A stretch of 64,000 nt of DNA, taken from contig NZ_JABBPE010000018.1 in the NCBI RefSeq assembly GCF_012927455.1, forward strand, positions 104,888-168,887. Reading direction: 5' to 3'. Origin of the DNA: Polaromonas sp. (GTDB lineage: Bacteria > Pseudomonadota > Gammaproteobacteria > Burkholderiales > Burkholderiaceae_C). Each line of letters opens with the position of its first letter. Position 1 is the stretch's first letter. Below, one piece after another: positions 44,264 through 53,424 of this stretch. The translations under genes and the position numbers were made by a program. The notes beneath the pieces were generated by a model. It saw only the letters and a program-made list of their open reading frames with translations. It had not been told where the DNA came from and ran no database searches.

Positions 44264-45265
44264 CTACCTGACCGTGTACAGCTTGTCGAACTGGCCACCG
44301 TCGTTGAAGTGAACCTTCTGGGCCTCACTGAGCGAGCCAAAATACTCCGAGACGGTGAACAACTGGATCGGCTTGAAGGTGGCGGCGTACTTCTTCAGCA
44401 GGGCTGGCGAGCGTGGACGCAGCGCGTGTTTGGCGGCGATCTCCTGGGCCTCGTCTGAATACAGGTAGTCCAGATAAGCCTTGGCCAGTTCGGCCGTACC
44501 CTTTTTGGTTACCGTACGTTCCACCACAGCCACCGGGTTCTCGGTGACGATGCTGATTGAGGGATGAACGGCGTCTACCTTGCCGGCGCCGAACTCGCGC
44601 TCCACCGACACAACTTCAGACTCGAAGGTCACCAGCACATCGCCAATGTTGCGCTGCAAAAAGACGGTGGTGGCGTCGCGTCCACCTTTTGCCAATATCG
44701 GCACGTTCTTGTAGAGCTTGCCGACGAATTCAGCCGCTTGCGCATCGGTGCCGCCAGTCTTGCGCACATAGCCCCAGGCCGCCAGATAGGCCATGCGGCC
44801 GTTGCCCCCCGTCTTGGGGTTCACCACAATCACCTGAATGCCGGGCTTGATGAGGTCGTCCCAGTTCTTGATATTTTTCGGGTTGCCGTTGCGCACCAGG
44901 AACAGCATGGTGGAACTGGTGGGCGAGGCGTTGCCGGGAAAGCGCTTGGCCCAGTCTTTGGCCACTACGCCGGTACCGGCCAGAAACTCGATGTCAGTGG
45001 TGGTGTTCATCGTCACCACGTCGGCCTCCAGCCCGTCGTTGACGGCGCGCGCCTGGGCGCTTGAGCCGGCATGCGCCTGGTCGATCTTGACATCCTTGCC
45101 GGCGCTCTTTTTGTAGTGCGCCACAAAGGCGCTGTTGTAGTCCTTGTAGAACTCGCGCGCCACGTCGTACGAAGCGTTCAGCAAGGTGGTTTGCGCTGCT
45201 ACTAAATTAGTAGCTGTAAGCGCAATACCGGCAAGGGCTAGAGTCACTTTTTGTTTAAATTTCAT
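44264..45265 (-). CDS. sbp: Sulfate-binding periplasmic protein
   Basis: A 333-residue protein with signal peptide ([16 protein letters not shown], cleavage near AQT). It has the Sbp blocks [40 protein letters not shown] and [20 protein letters not shown]. It delivers sulfate to CysTWA. Part of the signal peptide is encoded by dispersed repeat family A. The start overlaps the upstream hydrolase gene by four bases. A paralogue lies at 48207-49217. Confidence 0.94.
   Translation of the reverse strand: MKFKQKVTLALAGIALTATNLVAAQTTLLNASYDVAREFYKDYNSAFVAHYKKSAGKDVKIDQAHAGSSAQARAVNDGLEADVVTMNTTTDIEFLAGTGVVAKDWAKRFPGNASPTSSTMLFLVRNGNPKNIKNWDDLIKPGIQVIVVNPKTGGNGRMAYLAAWGYVRKTGGTDAQAAEFVGKLYKNVPILAKGGRDATTVFLQRNIGDVLVTFESEVVSVEREFGAGKVDAVHPSISIVTENPVAVVERTVTKKGTAELAKAYLDYLYSDEAQEIAAKHALRPRSPALLKKYAATFKPIQLFTVSEYFGSLSEAQKVHFNDGGQFDKLYTVR
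45197..45241 (-). repeat. Dispersed stem-loop repeat, family A, copy 6 (inside sbp)
   Basis: On the minus strand: CTAGCCCTTGCCGG, TTGCGCTTACAGCTACTAA, TTTAGTAGCA. The arms GCTACTAA / TTTAGTAGC keep the hairpin by paired changes. It encodes the hydrophobic end of the Sbp signal peptide. Confidence 0.75.
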
Positions 45266-45852
45266 GCAGGTTCAGTCAGAGAGGTTGAAACGAATGGAAG
45301 GGGTGAAGTAGCGATAAAAGAAGCGACAGGGCTTGGACCGGTCAAAGATTGCAGTAACGCCAGCCCCAGCGGCCAGGCACCGAAGCCGGAATCAACATTG
45401 ATATGCCCGGCTTTTTGCAGCCGCACGAACTCGCTGCCCCAGGCGCGGGCATAAGCGCCAGCAACGCGGACCGGGCAGAACGGGTCGTTGCTGCTGGCCA
45501 CGATGATGCTGCGGTAGGGCAGCGCCTGAGACGGCGCCGGAGAAAAGTCGGCCAGCACGCCGCGGCGCTCGGGGTCGGCCGGGGCCACCAGCAGCGCCCC
45601 CTGGATACGGGCTGCCACCTCGGGCGCCAAGTGCGTGGTGGCAATGCAGCCCAGGCTGTGCGCCACCACCACCACCGGGCCGGGCTGCTCCAAAATGGTC
45701 CGGCCTATGGAGGTCAGCCAGGCGCTACGCGACGGCGTGATCCAGTCGTCCTGCTGCACCCGCACCGCGCCGGGCAACTGCTCGGCCCACAGGCTTTGCC
45801 AGTGGCCAGGACCGGAATCGCGCCAGCCGGGAACAATGATGATGCGGGTCAT
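45262..45852 (-). CDS. RBBP9/YdeN-type alpha/beta hydrolase
   Basis: A 196-residue serine hydrolase beginning MTRIIIVPGWRDSGPGHWQ. The nucleophile elbow is AHSLGC (about residue 66), followed by acidic SNDPFCP (about 120) and the histidine in KAGHINVDSGFG (about 150), a complete triad. The family is common but its bacterial substrates are unknown. It is the first gene of the sulfate transporter operon, overlapping sbp by four bases, which suggests co-regulation with sulfur supply. The C-terminal 25 residues look non-conserved. Confidence 0.87.
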   Translation of the reverse strand: MTRIIIVPGWRDSGPGHWQSLWAEQLPGAVRVQQDDWITPSRSAWLTSIGRTILEQPGPVVVVAHSLGCIATTHLAPEVAARIQGALLVAPADPERRGVLADFSPAPSQALPYRSIIVASSNDPFCPVRVAGAYARAWGSEFVRLQKAGHINVDSGFGAWPLGLALLQSLTGPSPVASFIATSPLPFVSTSLTEPA

Positions 45853-46018
45853 GAAGGTGCGGGAAGGTTGGAATATTTTTGACTTGTTTACAGAGTAGGA
45901 CCCGAAACAAGCCTAAGACTCGGATGTTCTGAAAGCCACCAGTCACAGTGAATTACAGCGTGGAGCGAATTGTGAGTGGCGTCCTTTAAAACTCAAACAA
46001 CTTATTCATAATTTCTTT

Positions 46019-46029
46019 ATTACCGTAAT
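46019..46029. promoter_or_regulatory. Small perfect palindrome in the sulfate operon control region
   Basis: ATTAC-C-GTAAT inside an AT-rich block about 170 bases before the hydrolase start. CysB and related regulators bind AT-rich sites at sulfur genes, but this motif is not diagnostic. Confidence 0.3.
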
Positions 46030-46136
46030 GGAATATCAACGAAGCTGCTGCGGGGATCCCGCCGCGACCGTCGAAGTGCCAGGCCAGCCTGCAACAGCCA
46101 AGCCCCGCGCACTATCGCCTTCCCCCGGGCGTTGTT

Positions 46137-46185
46137 TGCTATTAAAGTTATAGCGTTTTGCGCATGATTGGCTTGGCCTGCAGCC
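46137..46185 (-). repeat. Dispersed stem-loop repeat, family A, copy 7
   Basis: On the minus strand: GGCTGCAGGCC, TGCGCAAAACGCTATAACTT, TAATAGCA. It lies between the sulfate operon and metY. Confidence 0.75.
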
Positions 46186-46344
46186 GCTTTTCTGCGTCAC
46201 TTCAAGAACGCTCATAAGAAATGCATCGTTCGGTGCTGCGGGCTTGCACGGGCCCGACTCCGGTCCACAGGAATTCCCGCAGTTTGCTGGCCGAGGGTGC
46301 GCATCATGACTTCCAGCAGCTGGTCGCCGCTTGGTGATGCCTGA

Positions 46345-46368
46345 GACAGGGCCGGTGCCGGCCCTGTC
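46345..46368 (-). terminator. Hairpin downstream of metY
   Basis: GACAGGGCCGG (46345-46355) pairs perfectly with CCGGCCCTGTC (46358-46368). There is no T-run on the minus strand, so it may stabilise the mRNA end or need Rho rather than act as an intrinsic terminator. Confidence 0.5.
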
Positions 46369-46394
46369 GGCCAGGGACTCAGGGGGTCAGGGGG

Positions 46395-47699
46395 TCAGGA
46401 CGCTGACACCGCCGCCAGCGCCTGTTTCAGGTCTGCCAGCAGATCGTCAATGTGCTCGATGCCTATCGACAGCCGCACCGCGTCTTCGGGCACACCGGCC
46501 TTGACCAGTTCTTCGGGTGACAGCTGGCGGTGCGTCGTCGAGGCCGGATGGGTGGCCAGCGACTTGGTGTCGCCGATGTTGACCAGCCGCGTGAACAGCT
46601 TGAGTGCATCGAGGAAGCTGGCGCCGGCCGCGCGACCCTGGGATTTCGGCGCCTTGACACCGAAGGTCAGCAGGCCCGAGGCCTTGCCACCCAAGTATTT
46701 TTGCGCCAGTGCATGGTCGGGATGATCGGCCAGGCCCGCGTAGTTGACCCAGCTCACCTTGGCATGCTGCTGCAAATATTGCGCAACCTTGAGCGTGTTG
46801 TCGTTGATGCGCTCCATGCGCAGTCCCAGTGTCTCAATGCCTTGCAGGATCAGGAAGGCGTTGAACGGCGAAATGGCGCCGCCGGTGTTGCGCAGGGGCA
46901 CCACGCGAGCGCGGCCTATGTAGGCCGCCGGCCCGAACGCCTCGGTGTAGACCACGCCGTGGTAGCTGGGGTCGGGCTGGCTCAGGCGTTTAAATCTGGC
47001 CTTGTGTTCAGCCCACGGAAACTTGCCTGAATCGACAATCGCGCCCCCCAGAGACGTGCCGTGGCCGCCCAGGTACTTGGTGAGCGAATGCACCACGATG
47101 TCGGCGCCATGCTCGAAGGGACGCAGCAGGTAAGGCGTGGCCACCGTGTTGTCGACAATCAGCGGCACGCCGTGGCGATGCGCGATTTCGGCGATGCGTG
47201 CAATGTCAGTGACATTGCCTTGCGGGTTGCTCAGCGACTCGATGAACACCGCTTTGGTCCTGTCGTCTATCAGTGCCTCAAAACTGGCCGGGTCGCGCGG
47301 CTCGGCGAAACGCGTCGTGATGCCGAACTGCGGCAGGGTGTGGGCGAACAAGTTGTAGGTGCCGCCATACAGCGCGGTGCTTGCCACGATGTTGTCGCCG
47401 GCTTCGGTGATGGTCTGGATGGCGTAGGTCACGGCCGTCTGGCCCGAAGCCACGGCCAGCGCGGCGATGCCGCCTTCGAGCGCAGCCACGCGCTTTTCCA
47501 GCACGTCCTGGGTCGGATTCATGATGCGCGTGTAAATGTTGCCCGGCACCTTCAGGTCGAACAGGTCGGCGCCGTGTTGCGCGCTGTCAAAGGCATAGGC
47601 GGCGGTCTGGTAGATCGGCACCGCCACCGCCTTGGTGGTGGGGTCGGGCGAATAGCCGGCATGGACTGCCAGGGTTTCAAACTTCAGGGATTCAGACAT
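46395..47699 (-). CDS. metY: O-acetylhomoserine sulfhydrylase
   Basis: A 434-residue PLP enzyme that makes homocysteine from O-acetylhomoserine and sulfide, the direct sulfhydrylation route to methionine. It begins [20 protein letters not shown], has [22 protein letters not shown], and the PLP lysine in [13 protein letters not shown] (about residue 210). The length of about 430 separates it from the shorter MetB/MetC/MetZ enzymes. It sits between two sulfate-uptake loci and next to a dead metQ piece. Confidence 0.94.
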   Translation of the reverse strand: MSESLKFETLAVHAGYSPDPTTKAVAVPIYQTAAYAFDSAQHGADLFDLKVPGNIYTRIMNPTQDVLEKRVAALEGGIAALAVASGQTAVTYAIQTITEAGDNIVASTALYGGTYNLFAHTLPQFGITTRFAEPRDPASFEALIDDRTKAVFIESLSNPQGNVTDIARIAEIAHRHGVPLIVDNTVATPYLLRPFEHGADIVVHSLTKYLGGHGTSLGGAIVDSGKFPWAEHKARFKRLSQPDPSYHGVVYTEAFGPAAYIGRARVVPLRNTGGAISPFNAFLILQGIETLGLRMERINDNTLKVAQYLQQHAKVSWVNYAGLADHPDHALAQKYLGGKASGLLTFGVKAPKSQGRAAGASFLDALKLFTRLVNIGDTKSLATHPASTTHRQLSPEELVKAGVPEDAVRLSIGIEHIDDLLADLKQALAAVSAS

Positions 47700-47744
47700 A
47701 GGATGACTCTTTCGATAAAAGTGATAGCACCGGGTGCACCCGCT

Positions 47745-47920
47745 TCAGAAGCCGATGACCAAAGCGCCCTTGAATTCTGCCAGCACAAACTCGCGGATTA
47801 CTTCGGATTGGTCGGCCTTGAGCAGCTTGGCCTCCCAGGGTTTGTTTTTGTCTTGTTTGGCGCACGACGATCAGGTTGGTATACGGGCTCTTGGCGTTTT
47901 CGTGTTTGAAAAGTTGAAGG
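47745..47920 (-). pseudogene. Remnant of a MetQ/NlpA-type methionine-binding lipoprotein gene (3' end)
   Basis: On the minus strand one frame gives ENAKSPYTNLIVV, and after a frameshift another gives AKQDKNKPWEAKLLKADQSE, then VIREFVLAEFKGALVIGF and a stop. This is the C-terminus of MetQ/NlpA proteins (NPYVNLIVV..., KPWVKKL..., EF.GA..P). The rest of the gene is missing. It lies 45 bases upstream of metY, which suggests that metY once sat beside a methionine ABC transporter. Confidence 0.82.
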
Positions 47921-48010
47921 GATCGAATGGGTGATAGGGTGAACCGGAGGGCCCGGGACTTGATGCTTGGCCGGCAAGCCGTCCTGACGCCGTTTTACTG
48001 GTGTTAAATC

Positions 48011-48060
48011 GGTTTATAGCCCATATGGGACGGGCGTAAGTAGCTATCAAAACAATAGCA
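48011..48060 (+). repeat. Dispersed stem-loop repeat, family A, copy 8
   Basis: TATAGCCCATATGGGACGGG, CGTAAGTAGCTATCAAAAC, AATAGCA. It is a near-consensus copy located between the metQ remnant and the second sbp gene. Confidence 0.88.
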
Positions 48061-48206
48061 CCTTAACATTGTCGGGAGCGCTGCCGGTACCTTGCCGCTT
48101 GCGCCGTCGCTTCATCCATCACCAAAAGGGTAATTTGTGGGTTGCAGCCCCTCAGCCGAGCTGCGGGCGAAGCGTCACAAGATCGCTGTTAAAAACCCAG
48201 CAGGAT

Positions 48207-49217
48207 TTACTTCCTGGTGTAAATCTGGTCAAAACTGCCGCCGTCGGCAAAATGCGCCTTGTCAGCCTTGGCCCAGCCACCGAAGGCATCGTCGATCTTG
48301 AACAGTACAAGCTTGGGGAATTGCCCGGCGTATTTGGCCAGAGCCTGTGCCGAAGTTGGGCGGTAGAAGTTGCGCCCAATGATGTCCTGCGCATCCTCGC
48401 TGTAAAGGTGCTTGAGGTATTCCTCGGCGACGGCGCGCGTGCCCTTTTTGTCGACATTCTTGTCGACCACAGTCACGGCCGGTTCTGCCAGGATGCTGAT
48501 CGAAGGCGCCACGACCTCGAACTTGTCGCCAAACTCCTTCTTCAGCAAATAAGCCTCGTTCTCCCACGAAATGAACACGTCGCCCTGGTTGCGTTGCGCA
48601 AAGGTGACTGACGAGCCCCTTGCCCCACTGTCCAAAACCGGCACGTTGGCGTAAAGCCTGGCGACAAATTCCCTGGCCTTGGCATCGCCACCGAATTTGC
48701 GCTTGGCAAATTCCCAGGCGGCCAGGTAGTTCCAGCGCGCGCCGCCGGAAGTCTTGGGGTTGGGTGTGATGACGCTGACACCGGGCTTGACCAAGTCGTC
48801 CCAATCCTTGATGCCTTTGGGGTTGCCCTTGCGCACCACCAGCACGATGGTGGAGGTGTAGGGCGACGAATTGTGCGGCAGCCGTTTTTGCCAGTCAGCC
48901 GCGAGCCAGCCACCATTTTTGACCAGCGCATCGGTGTCGCCCGCCAGCGCCAGCGTGGCCACATCGGCATCCAGGCCATCGATGATGGAGCGTGCCTGCT
49001 TGCCCGAGCCACCGTGCGATTGCTTGAAGCTCACGTCCTGACCTGTCTTGGCCTTCCAGTGTTTGGCAAAGGCGAGGTTGTATTCGGCGTAGAGCTCGCG
49101 CGTCGGGTCGTAGGAAACGTTCAGCAGCGTCACGGCTGGCTGCGCATAGGCCAGCAGGCCAGTGCCTGTAAGGGCGGCGGCCAGTGACAATTGAATAAAG
49201 TGGCGGCGTTGCTGCAT
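48207..49217 (-). CDS. sbp: Second sulfate-binding periplasmic protein (orphan)
   Basis: A 336-residue paralogue of the sbp product at 44264-45265. The signal peptide ([16 protein letters not shown], cleavage near AQP) is followed by [41 protein letters not shown] and [20 protein letters not shown]. The binding-loop blocks are conserved, so it probably binds sulfate or thiosulfate and shares the CysTWA channel. No transporter genes accompany it directly. An AT-rich leader precedes it. Confidence 0.92.
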   Translation of the reverse strand: MQQRRHFIQLSLAAALTGTGLLAYAQPAVTLLNVSYDPTRELYAEYNLAFAKHWKAKTGQDVSFKQSHGGSGKQARSIIDGLDADVATLALAGDTDALVKNGGWLAADWQKRLPHNSSPYTSTIVLVVRKGNPKGIKDWDDLVKPGVSVITPNPKTSGGARWNYLAAWEFAKRKFGGDAKAREFVARLYANVPVLDSGARGSSVTFAQRNQGDVFISWENEAYLLKKEFGDKFEVVAPSISILAEPAVTVVDKNVDKKGTRAVAEEYLKHLYSEDAQDIIGRNFYRPTSAQALAKYAGQFPKLVLFKIDDAFGGWAKADKAHFADGGSFDQIYTRK

Positions 49218-49548
49218 GGGTGTGCTTCCTTGTTAAGTCCAGAAATCTGGGATGGACTGGATTCTGGAAGCAAGACGTTAAAACTGGAAATATTGATATC
49301 TCAGTTCTAAATAACCAAATCATCCAAGAAGATTTGAAGCAAGTGCGCTCGCGATGCGGTGTGTCGGGTGCGCCAGTGGAACACCACATGCAGCAAACGG
49401 TTTGTGACAGTTGGCTCAGACGGCTTTTTAACCCAAGTGCCGACGTTGGTCAGGCCCAGCTCATAACCCTGAAACCCAATTACTGACAACGCATCGTCAG
49501 GCTAACGCATGGGTCAACGCAATCCCGGAATACGGAGAAATTTGCGCT
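49218..49548. other. Leader of sbp2 / tail of sulP, no gene recognised
   Basis: About 331 bases. An AT-rich stretch near 49280-49320 (minus-strand TTGGTTATTTAGAAC, GATATCAATATT) probably contains the sbp2 promoter and could be a CysB target. No repeat or terminator was recognised. Confidence 0.4.
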
Positions 49549-51339
49549 TCACCGGCTTCGGTCCTCCCAGTCCACCCACGGTACTTGATTGGTTTTGAGA
49601 TAGCTGCTTACGGCCTGCCCTAAGGTCGGGAAAAACCGCTGCTCACCGAGCCTGGAGAAAAGGCCGAAACGCTTGAGCTTGTCTTTGACAGGATCCTTCA
49701 ATTCAGCAAAGCACAGGTCGATACCGGCGGCATGCAAGGTGTCGTCGAGTTCTTCCAGGATGTCGGCGGCGGTAACGTCAACACTGGTGACCGGCTCCGC
49801 GCTAACGACGAGCCAGCGCACGGGCGTCGAAGATGCTGATACAGCGTCGAGAACGTGATCCCGAAACAGCTCGGCGTTGGCGAAGAACAGGGGCGCGTCC
49901 CAGCGGAACAACACGAGCCCTGGGATGATGCGCGCGTCCGGATACCGGGTGATGTCGTGGTAGCCCTTGACGCCATCAACGCGGCCCAGGACGGCGCAAT
50001 GCGGGCGCCAGCCATCCCAAAGAAACTCGATGATGGCAATCGCAATCGCCAGGCCGATGCCCTCAATGGCACCGAAAACTGCAACGCCCGCCATGCAGCC
50101 GATGGACAACCAAAACTCCCAGCGCTGGATGCGGTAGATGCGGCGCAGGTCCTTGATCTCGATCAATGCCACGGCCGAGGCAATCACGACTGCGGCCAAC
50201 GCGGCAGTGGGCAGGTTTTTGAGCAGGTCTGGCGCCACCATCAACAGCCCGGCCACAGCCAGTGCCCCCACGATCCCCGCCAGCTGGGTCTTGGCGCCTG
50301 CCGTCTCGGCGACCGGTGTGCGCGAAGCGCTCGCGCTGATCGGAAAGCCCTGAAAGATGCCAGCAGCCAGGTTCGCCACCCCCAGCCCCACCATCTCTTG
50401 ATTGGGATCAACAAAGGAGCCTGCGCGCGCAGCATACGCGCGCGACAGCACGCTGGTGTCAGCGAAAGACACCAGCGCCACGGCCAGTCCGCCGAGCAGC
50501 ACGGGGATGATGTCGTTAGAAGTGATCAGGGGAAAAGCCAGGGCCGGCAGGCCCTGGGGAAGTGAGCCAAGGACCGATACGCCCGCACGCGTGGCAAGGT
50601 TCAGGACGGCGACCGCTACGGTCGCGCCCACCACGGCAATCAGGACGCCGGGCAGGCGTTTGCTGCGCTTGAGCCAAAAAATCACCGCGAGCGTGCCCGA
50701 GCCGAGCAGCACCGCGGTCCAGTTGGTCTCGCCAGCGAGTACCGCCTCACCAAACCCCAGGGTTTTGTGCAGCAGGCCGTCGCCCTTGACCGAGAAACCG
50801 AAGAGCGCAGGCAATTGGCTGATCAGCACGGTCAGTGCGATGCCGTTCATGTAGCCGTAGCGGATGGGCTTGGAAAGCAGTTCGGTGACGAGACCCAGAC
50901 GTGCCGAGCCAGCCACGATGCACAAGATCCCGCTGACCACCGCCATCATCCCCGCCAGAGCCAATGCGCGCTGCGGATCACCTGCAGATAGCGGCAACAC
51001 GACGCCCAGGATGAGGGCGACGAGCGAAGAATCGGGGCCTAGCACCAGCACCCGGCTTGGCCCGAACAGCGCGTAGGCCAGCAGCCCAAAGATGGTCGCA
51101 TACAGACCAGAAATGGCCGGCAGGCCAGACGCAACCGCATACGCAATGCCGACCGGCACCAGCACGCTGGTCAACACCAGGCCGGCCAAGAGATCATGGC
51201 GCAGCCACGCCATCTGATAGCTGCGCAGCGCCAGCAAACCTGGCATCCAGCGCATCCAGCCGGTCGCTTGCCCGGCGCGGCCTGCGCGCACCGCGCGAAC
51301 TGGCTCCACGGGTGCCGAGGGAGGCGTCAAATCACTCAT
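49549..51339 (-). CDS. SulP-family sulfate permease with STAS domain
   Basis: A 596-residue transporter with about 12 hydrophobic segments from residue 40 to 435. It includes the SulP signature region GLYATIFGLLAYALFGPSR and VLVLGPDSSLVALILG (about residues 85-120). The C-terminal STAS domain (about 450-565) contains VRWLVVSAEPVTSVDVTAADIL. SulP proteins move sulfate or other anions such as bicarbonate; the sulfur-gene neighbourhood favours sulfate. It is transcribed in the same direction as sbp2 and lies upstream of it. Confidence 0.9.
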   Translation of the reverse strand: MSDLTPPSAPVEPVRAVRAGRAGQATGWMRWMPGLLALRSYQMAWLRHDLLAGLVLTSVLVPVGIAYAVASGLPAISGLYATIFGLLAYALFGPSRVLVLGPDSSLVALILGVVLPLSAGDPQRALALAGMMAVVSGILCIVAGSARLGLVTELLSKPIRYGYMNGIALTVLISQLPALFGFSVKGDGLLHKTLGFGEAVLAGETNWTAVLLGSGTLAVIFWLKRSKRLPGVLIAVVGATVAVAVLNLATRAGVSVLGSLPQGLPALAFPLITSNDIIPVLLGGLAVALVSFADTSVLSRAYAARAGSFVDPNQEMVGLGVANLAAGIFQGFPISASASRTPVAETAGAKTQLAGIVGALAVAGLLMVAPDLLKNLPTAALAAVVIASAVALIEIKDLRRIYRIQRWEFWLSIGCMAGVAVFGAIEGIGLAIAIAIIEFLWDGWRPHCAVLGRVDGVKGYHDITRYPDARIIPGLVLFRWDAPLFFANAELFRDHVLDAVSASSTPVRWLVVSAEPVTSVDVTAADILEELDDTLHAAGIDLCFAELKDPVKDKLKRFGLFSRLGEQRFFPTLGQAVSSYLKTNQVPWVDWEDRSR

Positions 51340-51989
51340 GAATGAAATCTGCCGGACTTTGAAGGTGAGAGCGCGAGTGTAGGCGCCGAACTACTTTTGC
51401 ACCATGTGTGGCGTTACGAGAAAGGACTGCAGAACTTCAGCCAGCACAGAATTAGCAGTGCGTGCGCAGCAGGCTTCAACAGTGCAATTCAACTCATCAA
51501 GGCCAACGCCTGTGGGCTTCGCAACTTCGCCGACTAACGTGCAAGGATTCTGTCTCGTTGTGGGAATCTGGACTTGGCGATAGCCAAATAAAAATTCACA
51601 GTGAATTCAACGAAGAACCACGATTTTAATCGCGCGGAATAATTGGTCGGAATAAAAATATTCTGGGCAATTAAAGTCGTAAATAGCACCCAAGCATTCA
51701 TACGGGTTTGCCGCGTGGCAAATTGACAACGCACCGAATTAAAGTCGTAAACGACTTTACAGCATTGAACCCCGGGATTGAGTCTGACAGAGACTTAGCT
51801 TGCCAAAACCGAAGATTTGGGCTGACGGAAACCAGCCTTTCGTGGTCGACGCTTACGTGCCCGAAGCGGACATCCAACGCGGTGTTTTGAGATGCCTCGG
51901 ATAGGAATCCGTGATGACTGATCCCATCCCAAGCCCTGCAATGCCTTCGCCTGCCGCCAATGGGCAAGTCACCAGAGAGCAGCTTTACG
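51340..51989. other. Intergenic region at the border of the mobile-element zone
   Basis: It holds a transposase remnant (51400-51550) and AT-rich sequence at 51580-51720 of lower GC than the surroundings. Beyond that I see no gene. Confidence 0.5.
51400..51550 (+). pseudogene. ISL3-type transposase C-terminal remnant
   Basis: The translation gives GLQNFSQHRISSACAAGFNS, AIQLIKANACGLRNFAD, a stop in place of an aromatic residue, then RARIL. It matches the end of ISL3-family transposases (GFN..IQ.IK..A.G.R.F..FR.RIL). Confidence 0.65.
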
Positions 51990-52760
51990 GGCTCTATTGC
52001 AGTAAGCATAAACGACAATCTTGCCCATGCTTGATTTTCGCCAAAGTCTGATCAACAGCACCCTGCGCAAGGTGCTCAAACGGTTGCACTACCCCCTCTT
52101 AGGTGATGCTGACCTGCGTGCGCTGGTATGTGGCCTACCCGCTGAGCCTTCGCCATATCGAGGAGATGATGCAGGAGCGCGGTGTTTTCGTGGATCACGT
52201 CACGGTTCACCGCTGGGCGATCAAGGTGCTACCGGTTCTGGCTGCCGTGTTCCGCCGACGTAAACGCCCCGTGGGTAGAAGCTGGCGCATGGACGAAACC
52301 TACATCAAGGTTTCAGGCCAGTGGAAATATCTTTACCGCGCCGTCGATCGCGACGGCGACACCGTGGATTTTCTACTCACTGCCAAGAGGGATCTGGCTG
52401 CGGCCCGGCGGTTCCTGTGGCGCGCCATCAACCTGCACGATGTGCCAGAGAAGATCACCATGGACAAGAGCGGCGCCAACACGGCCGCCATTGAAAGTGT
52501 CAAAGCCGACGCCTGCGTCGACATCCTGATGCGCCAAAACAAGTACCTCAACAACATCGTCGAACAGGACCACCGGGCCATCAAGCGGATCACCCGGCCG
52601 ATGCTGGGCTTCAAGTCATTCTGGAGCGCCAGGATCATCATCGCCGGAATCGAAATCATGCACATGATCCGCAAGGGGCAGTTGGGCTGCCTCGAGGGCC
52701 AAACCATGTCCGCGGCACAGCAGTTCTACAGCCTGACGGCTTGATCAACAGGCCGACCGC
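51990..52760 (+). mobile_element. IS6-family insertion sequence, copy 1
   Basis: The left end shows GGCTCTATTGCAG (51990-52002), close to the IS6/IS26 terminal repeat. The N-terminal codons from 52027 (MLDFRQSLINSTLRKVLKRL) are separated from the main transposase frame by a one-base shift at about 52098. I do not find a clean right inverted repeat, so the right end is approximate and may be truncated. Confidence 0.75.
52103..52744 (+). CDS. IS6-family transposase (main frame)
   Basis: 213 residues with the DDE catalytic core: WRMDETYIKVSGQWKYLYRA, ITMDKSGANTAAI and NNIVEQDHRAIKRITRPMLG. The zinc-finger-like N-terminus present in intact relatives is in another frame upstream (from 52027). A GTG at 52103 could still allow expression of a nearly complete protein. 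Two more decayed IS6 copies occur at 62.8-63.8 kb. Confidence 0.82.
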   Translation: MMLTCVRWYVAYPLSLRHIEEMMQERGVFVDHVTVHRWAIKVLPVLAAVFRRRKRPVGRSWRMDETYIKVSGQWKYLYRAVDRDGDTVDFLLTAKRDLAAARRFLWRAINLHDVPEKITMDKSGANTAAIESVKADACVDILMRQNKYLNNIVEQDHRAIKRITRPMLGFKSFWSARIIIAGIEIMHMIRKGQLGCLEGQTMSAAQQFYSLTA

Positions 52761-52872
52761 GCAACTCTTTTCGCCTCGGCTCCACTATCGCAACAAAACC
52801 CTTCGGACGGCATCGAGAGACGGTGACGCTTTGGTGGGAACTGTTCTGGAGAGAGCCCCGCGGGACGCATAG

Positions 52873-53139
52873 CGCGCAAAGCAGGCAGCCGAAGACGCAT
52901 TGGTCGGAGTCAGCACTTCGGCCCGAATGCTGATTCAAAAAGGTGCGACCCGCGCAGAAGCGTTGATGCGGGAAATCGCGGGTCAGGGACCGGAGAAGAC
53001 GCTGAGTCGAGGATTTGCCATTGTGCGGACACCAAGCGGCGAGCCCCTCACCCGTGCGGCGCATGTATTTGACAACGCTGAAATCGAGATTCAGTTCCAG
53101 GATGGTCGGGTCTCTGCCACGTCTGGAAAACATAGTTAA
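52873..53139 (+). pseudogene. xseA: Exonuclease VII large subunit, C-terminal remnant
   Basis: The translation AEDALVGVSTSARMLIQKGA, TRAEALMREIAGQGPEKTLS, RGFAIVRTPSGEPLTRAAHV is the C-terminal segment of XseA, which ends with the conserved GFAIV block and a short beta region. The catalytic and OB-fold domains (about 350 residues) are absent. The break lies within 130 bases of the IS6 transposase, which may have caused the deletion. It is followed 9 bases later by xseB. Confidence 0.78.
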
Positions 53140-53148
53140 GGGATTCAA

Positions 53149-53424
53149 ATGGCGACGAAAACTTTCAAAGAAGCCTATGGCGTACTGCAGCAACATGCGC
53201 AAACGCGGCGAGACCAGCAGGAACCCAATATTGATGACCTGCTGACCATCGTCACGGAATCTGTTGCAGCGTACAAAACCTGTCAAGAGCGGATTGACGC
53301 GGTCGAGAAAGCTTTGGAGAAAGCGTTGAGTGACACGGGTGCTGCGCCCAAGGAAATCGCGCATGGGGCAAAGACGCCGCCACCGACAGCCTCAACCGTT
53401 AACTCAGACGATATTCCGTTTTAG
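53149..53424 (+). CDS. xseB: Exonuclease VII small subunit
   Basis: A 91-residue protein beginning MATKTFKEAYGVLQQHAQ, with a coiled-coil-like middle (YKTCQERIDAVEKALEKAL) typical of XseB. It is slightly longer than usual, with a Pro/Thr-rich tail ending in DDIPF. The xseA-xseB order suggests an accessory exonuclease VII operon that has lost its large subunit. The frame is intact, but it probably has no partner at this locus. Confidence 0.75.
   Translation: MATKTFKEAYGVLQQHAQTRRDQQEPNIDDLLTIVTESVAAYKTCQERIDAVEKALEKALSDTGAAPKEIAHGAKTPPPTASTVNSDDIPF

Larger units (their letters stand above)
45853..46394. other. Intergenic region with promoter-like AT-rich block, repeat and hairpin
   Basis: It separates the sulfate operon from metY, both on the minus strand. 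AT-rich sequence at about 45985-46040 is the likely control region of the hydrolase-sbp-cysTWA operon. A family A repeat lies at 46137-46185 and a strong hairpin at 46345-46368. No gene was recognised. Confidence 0.5.
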
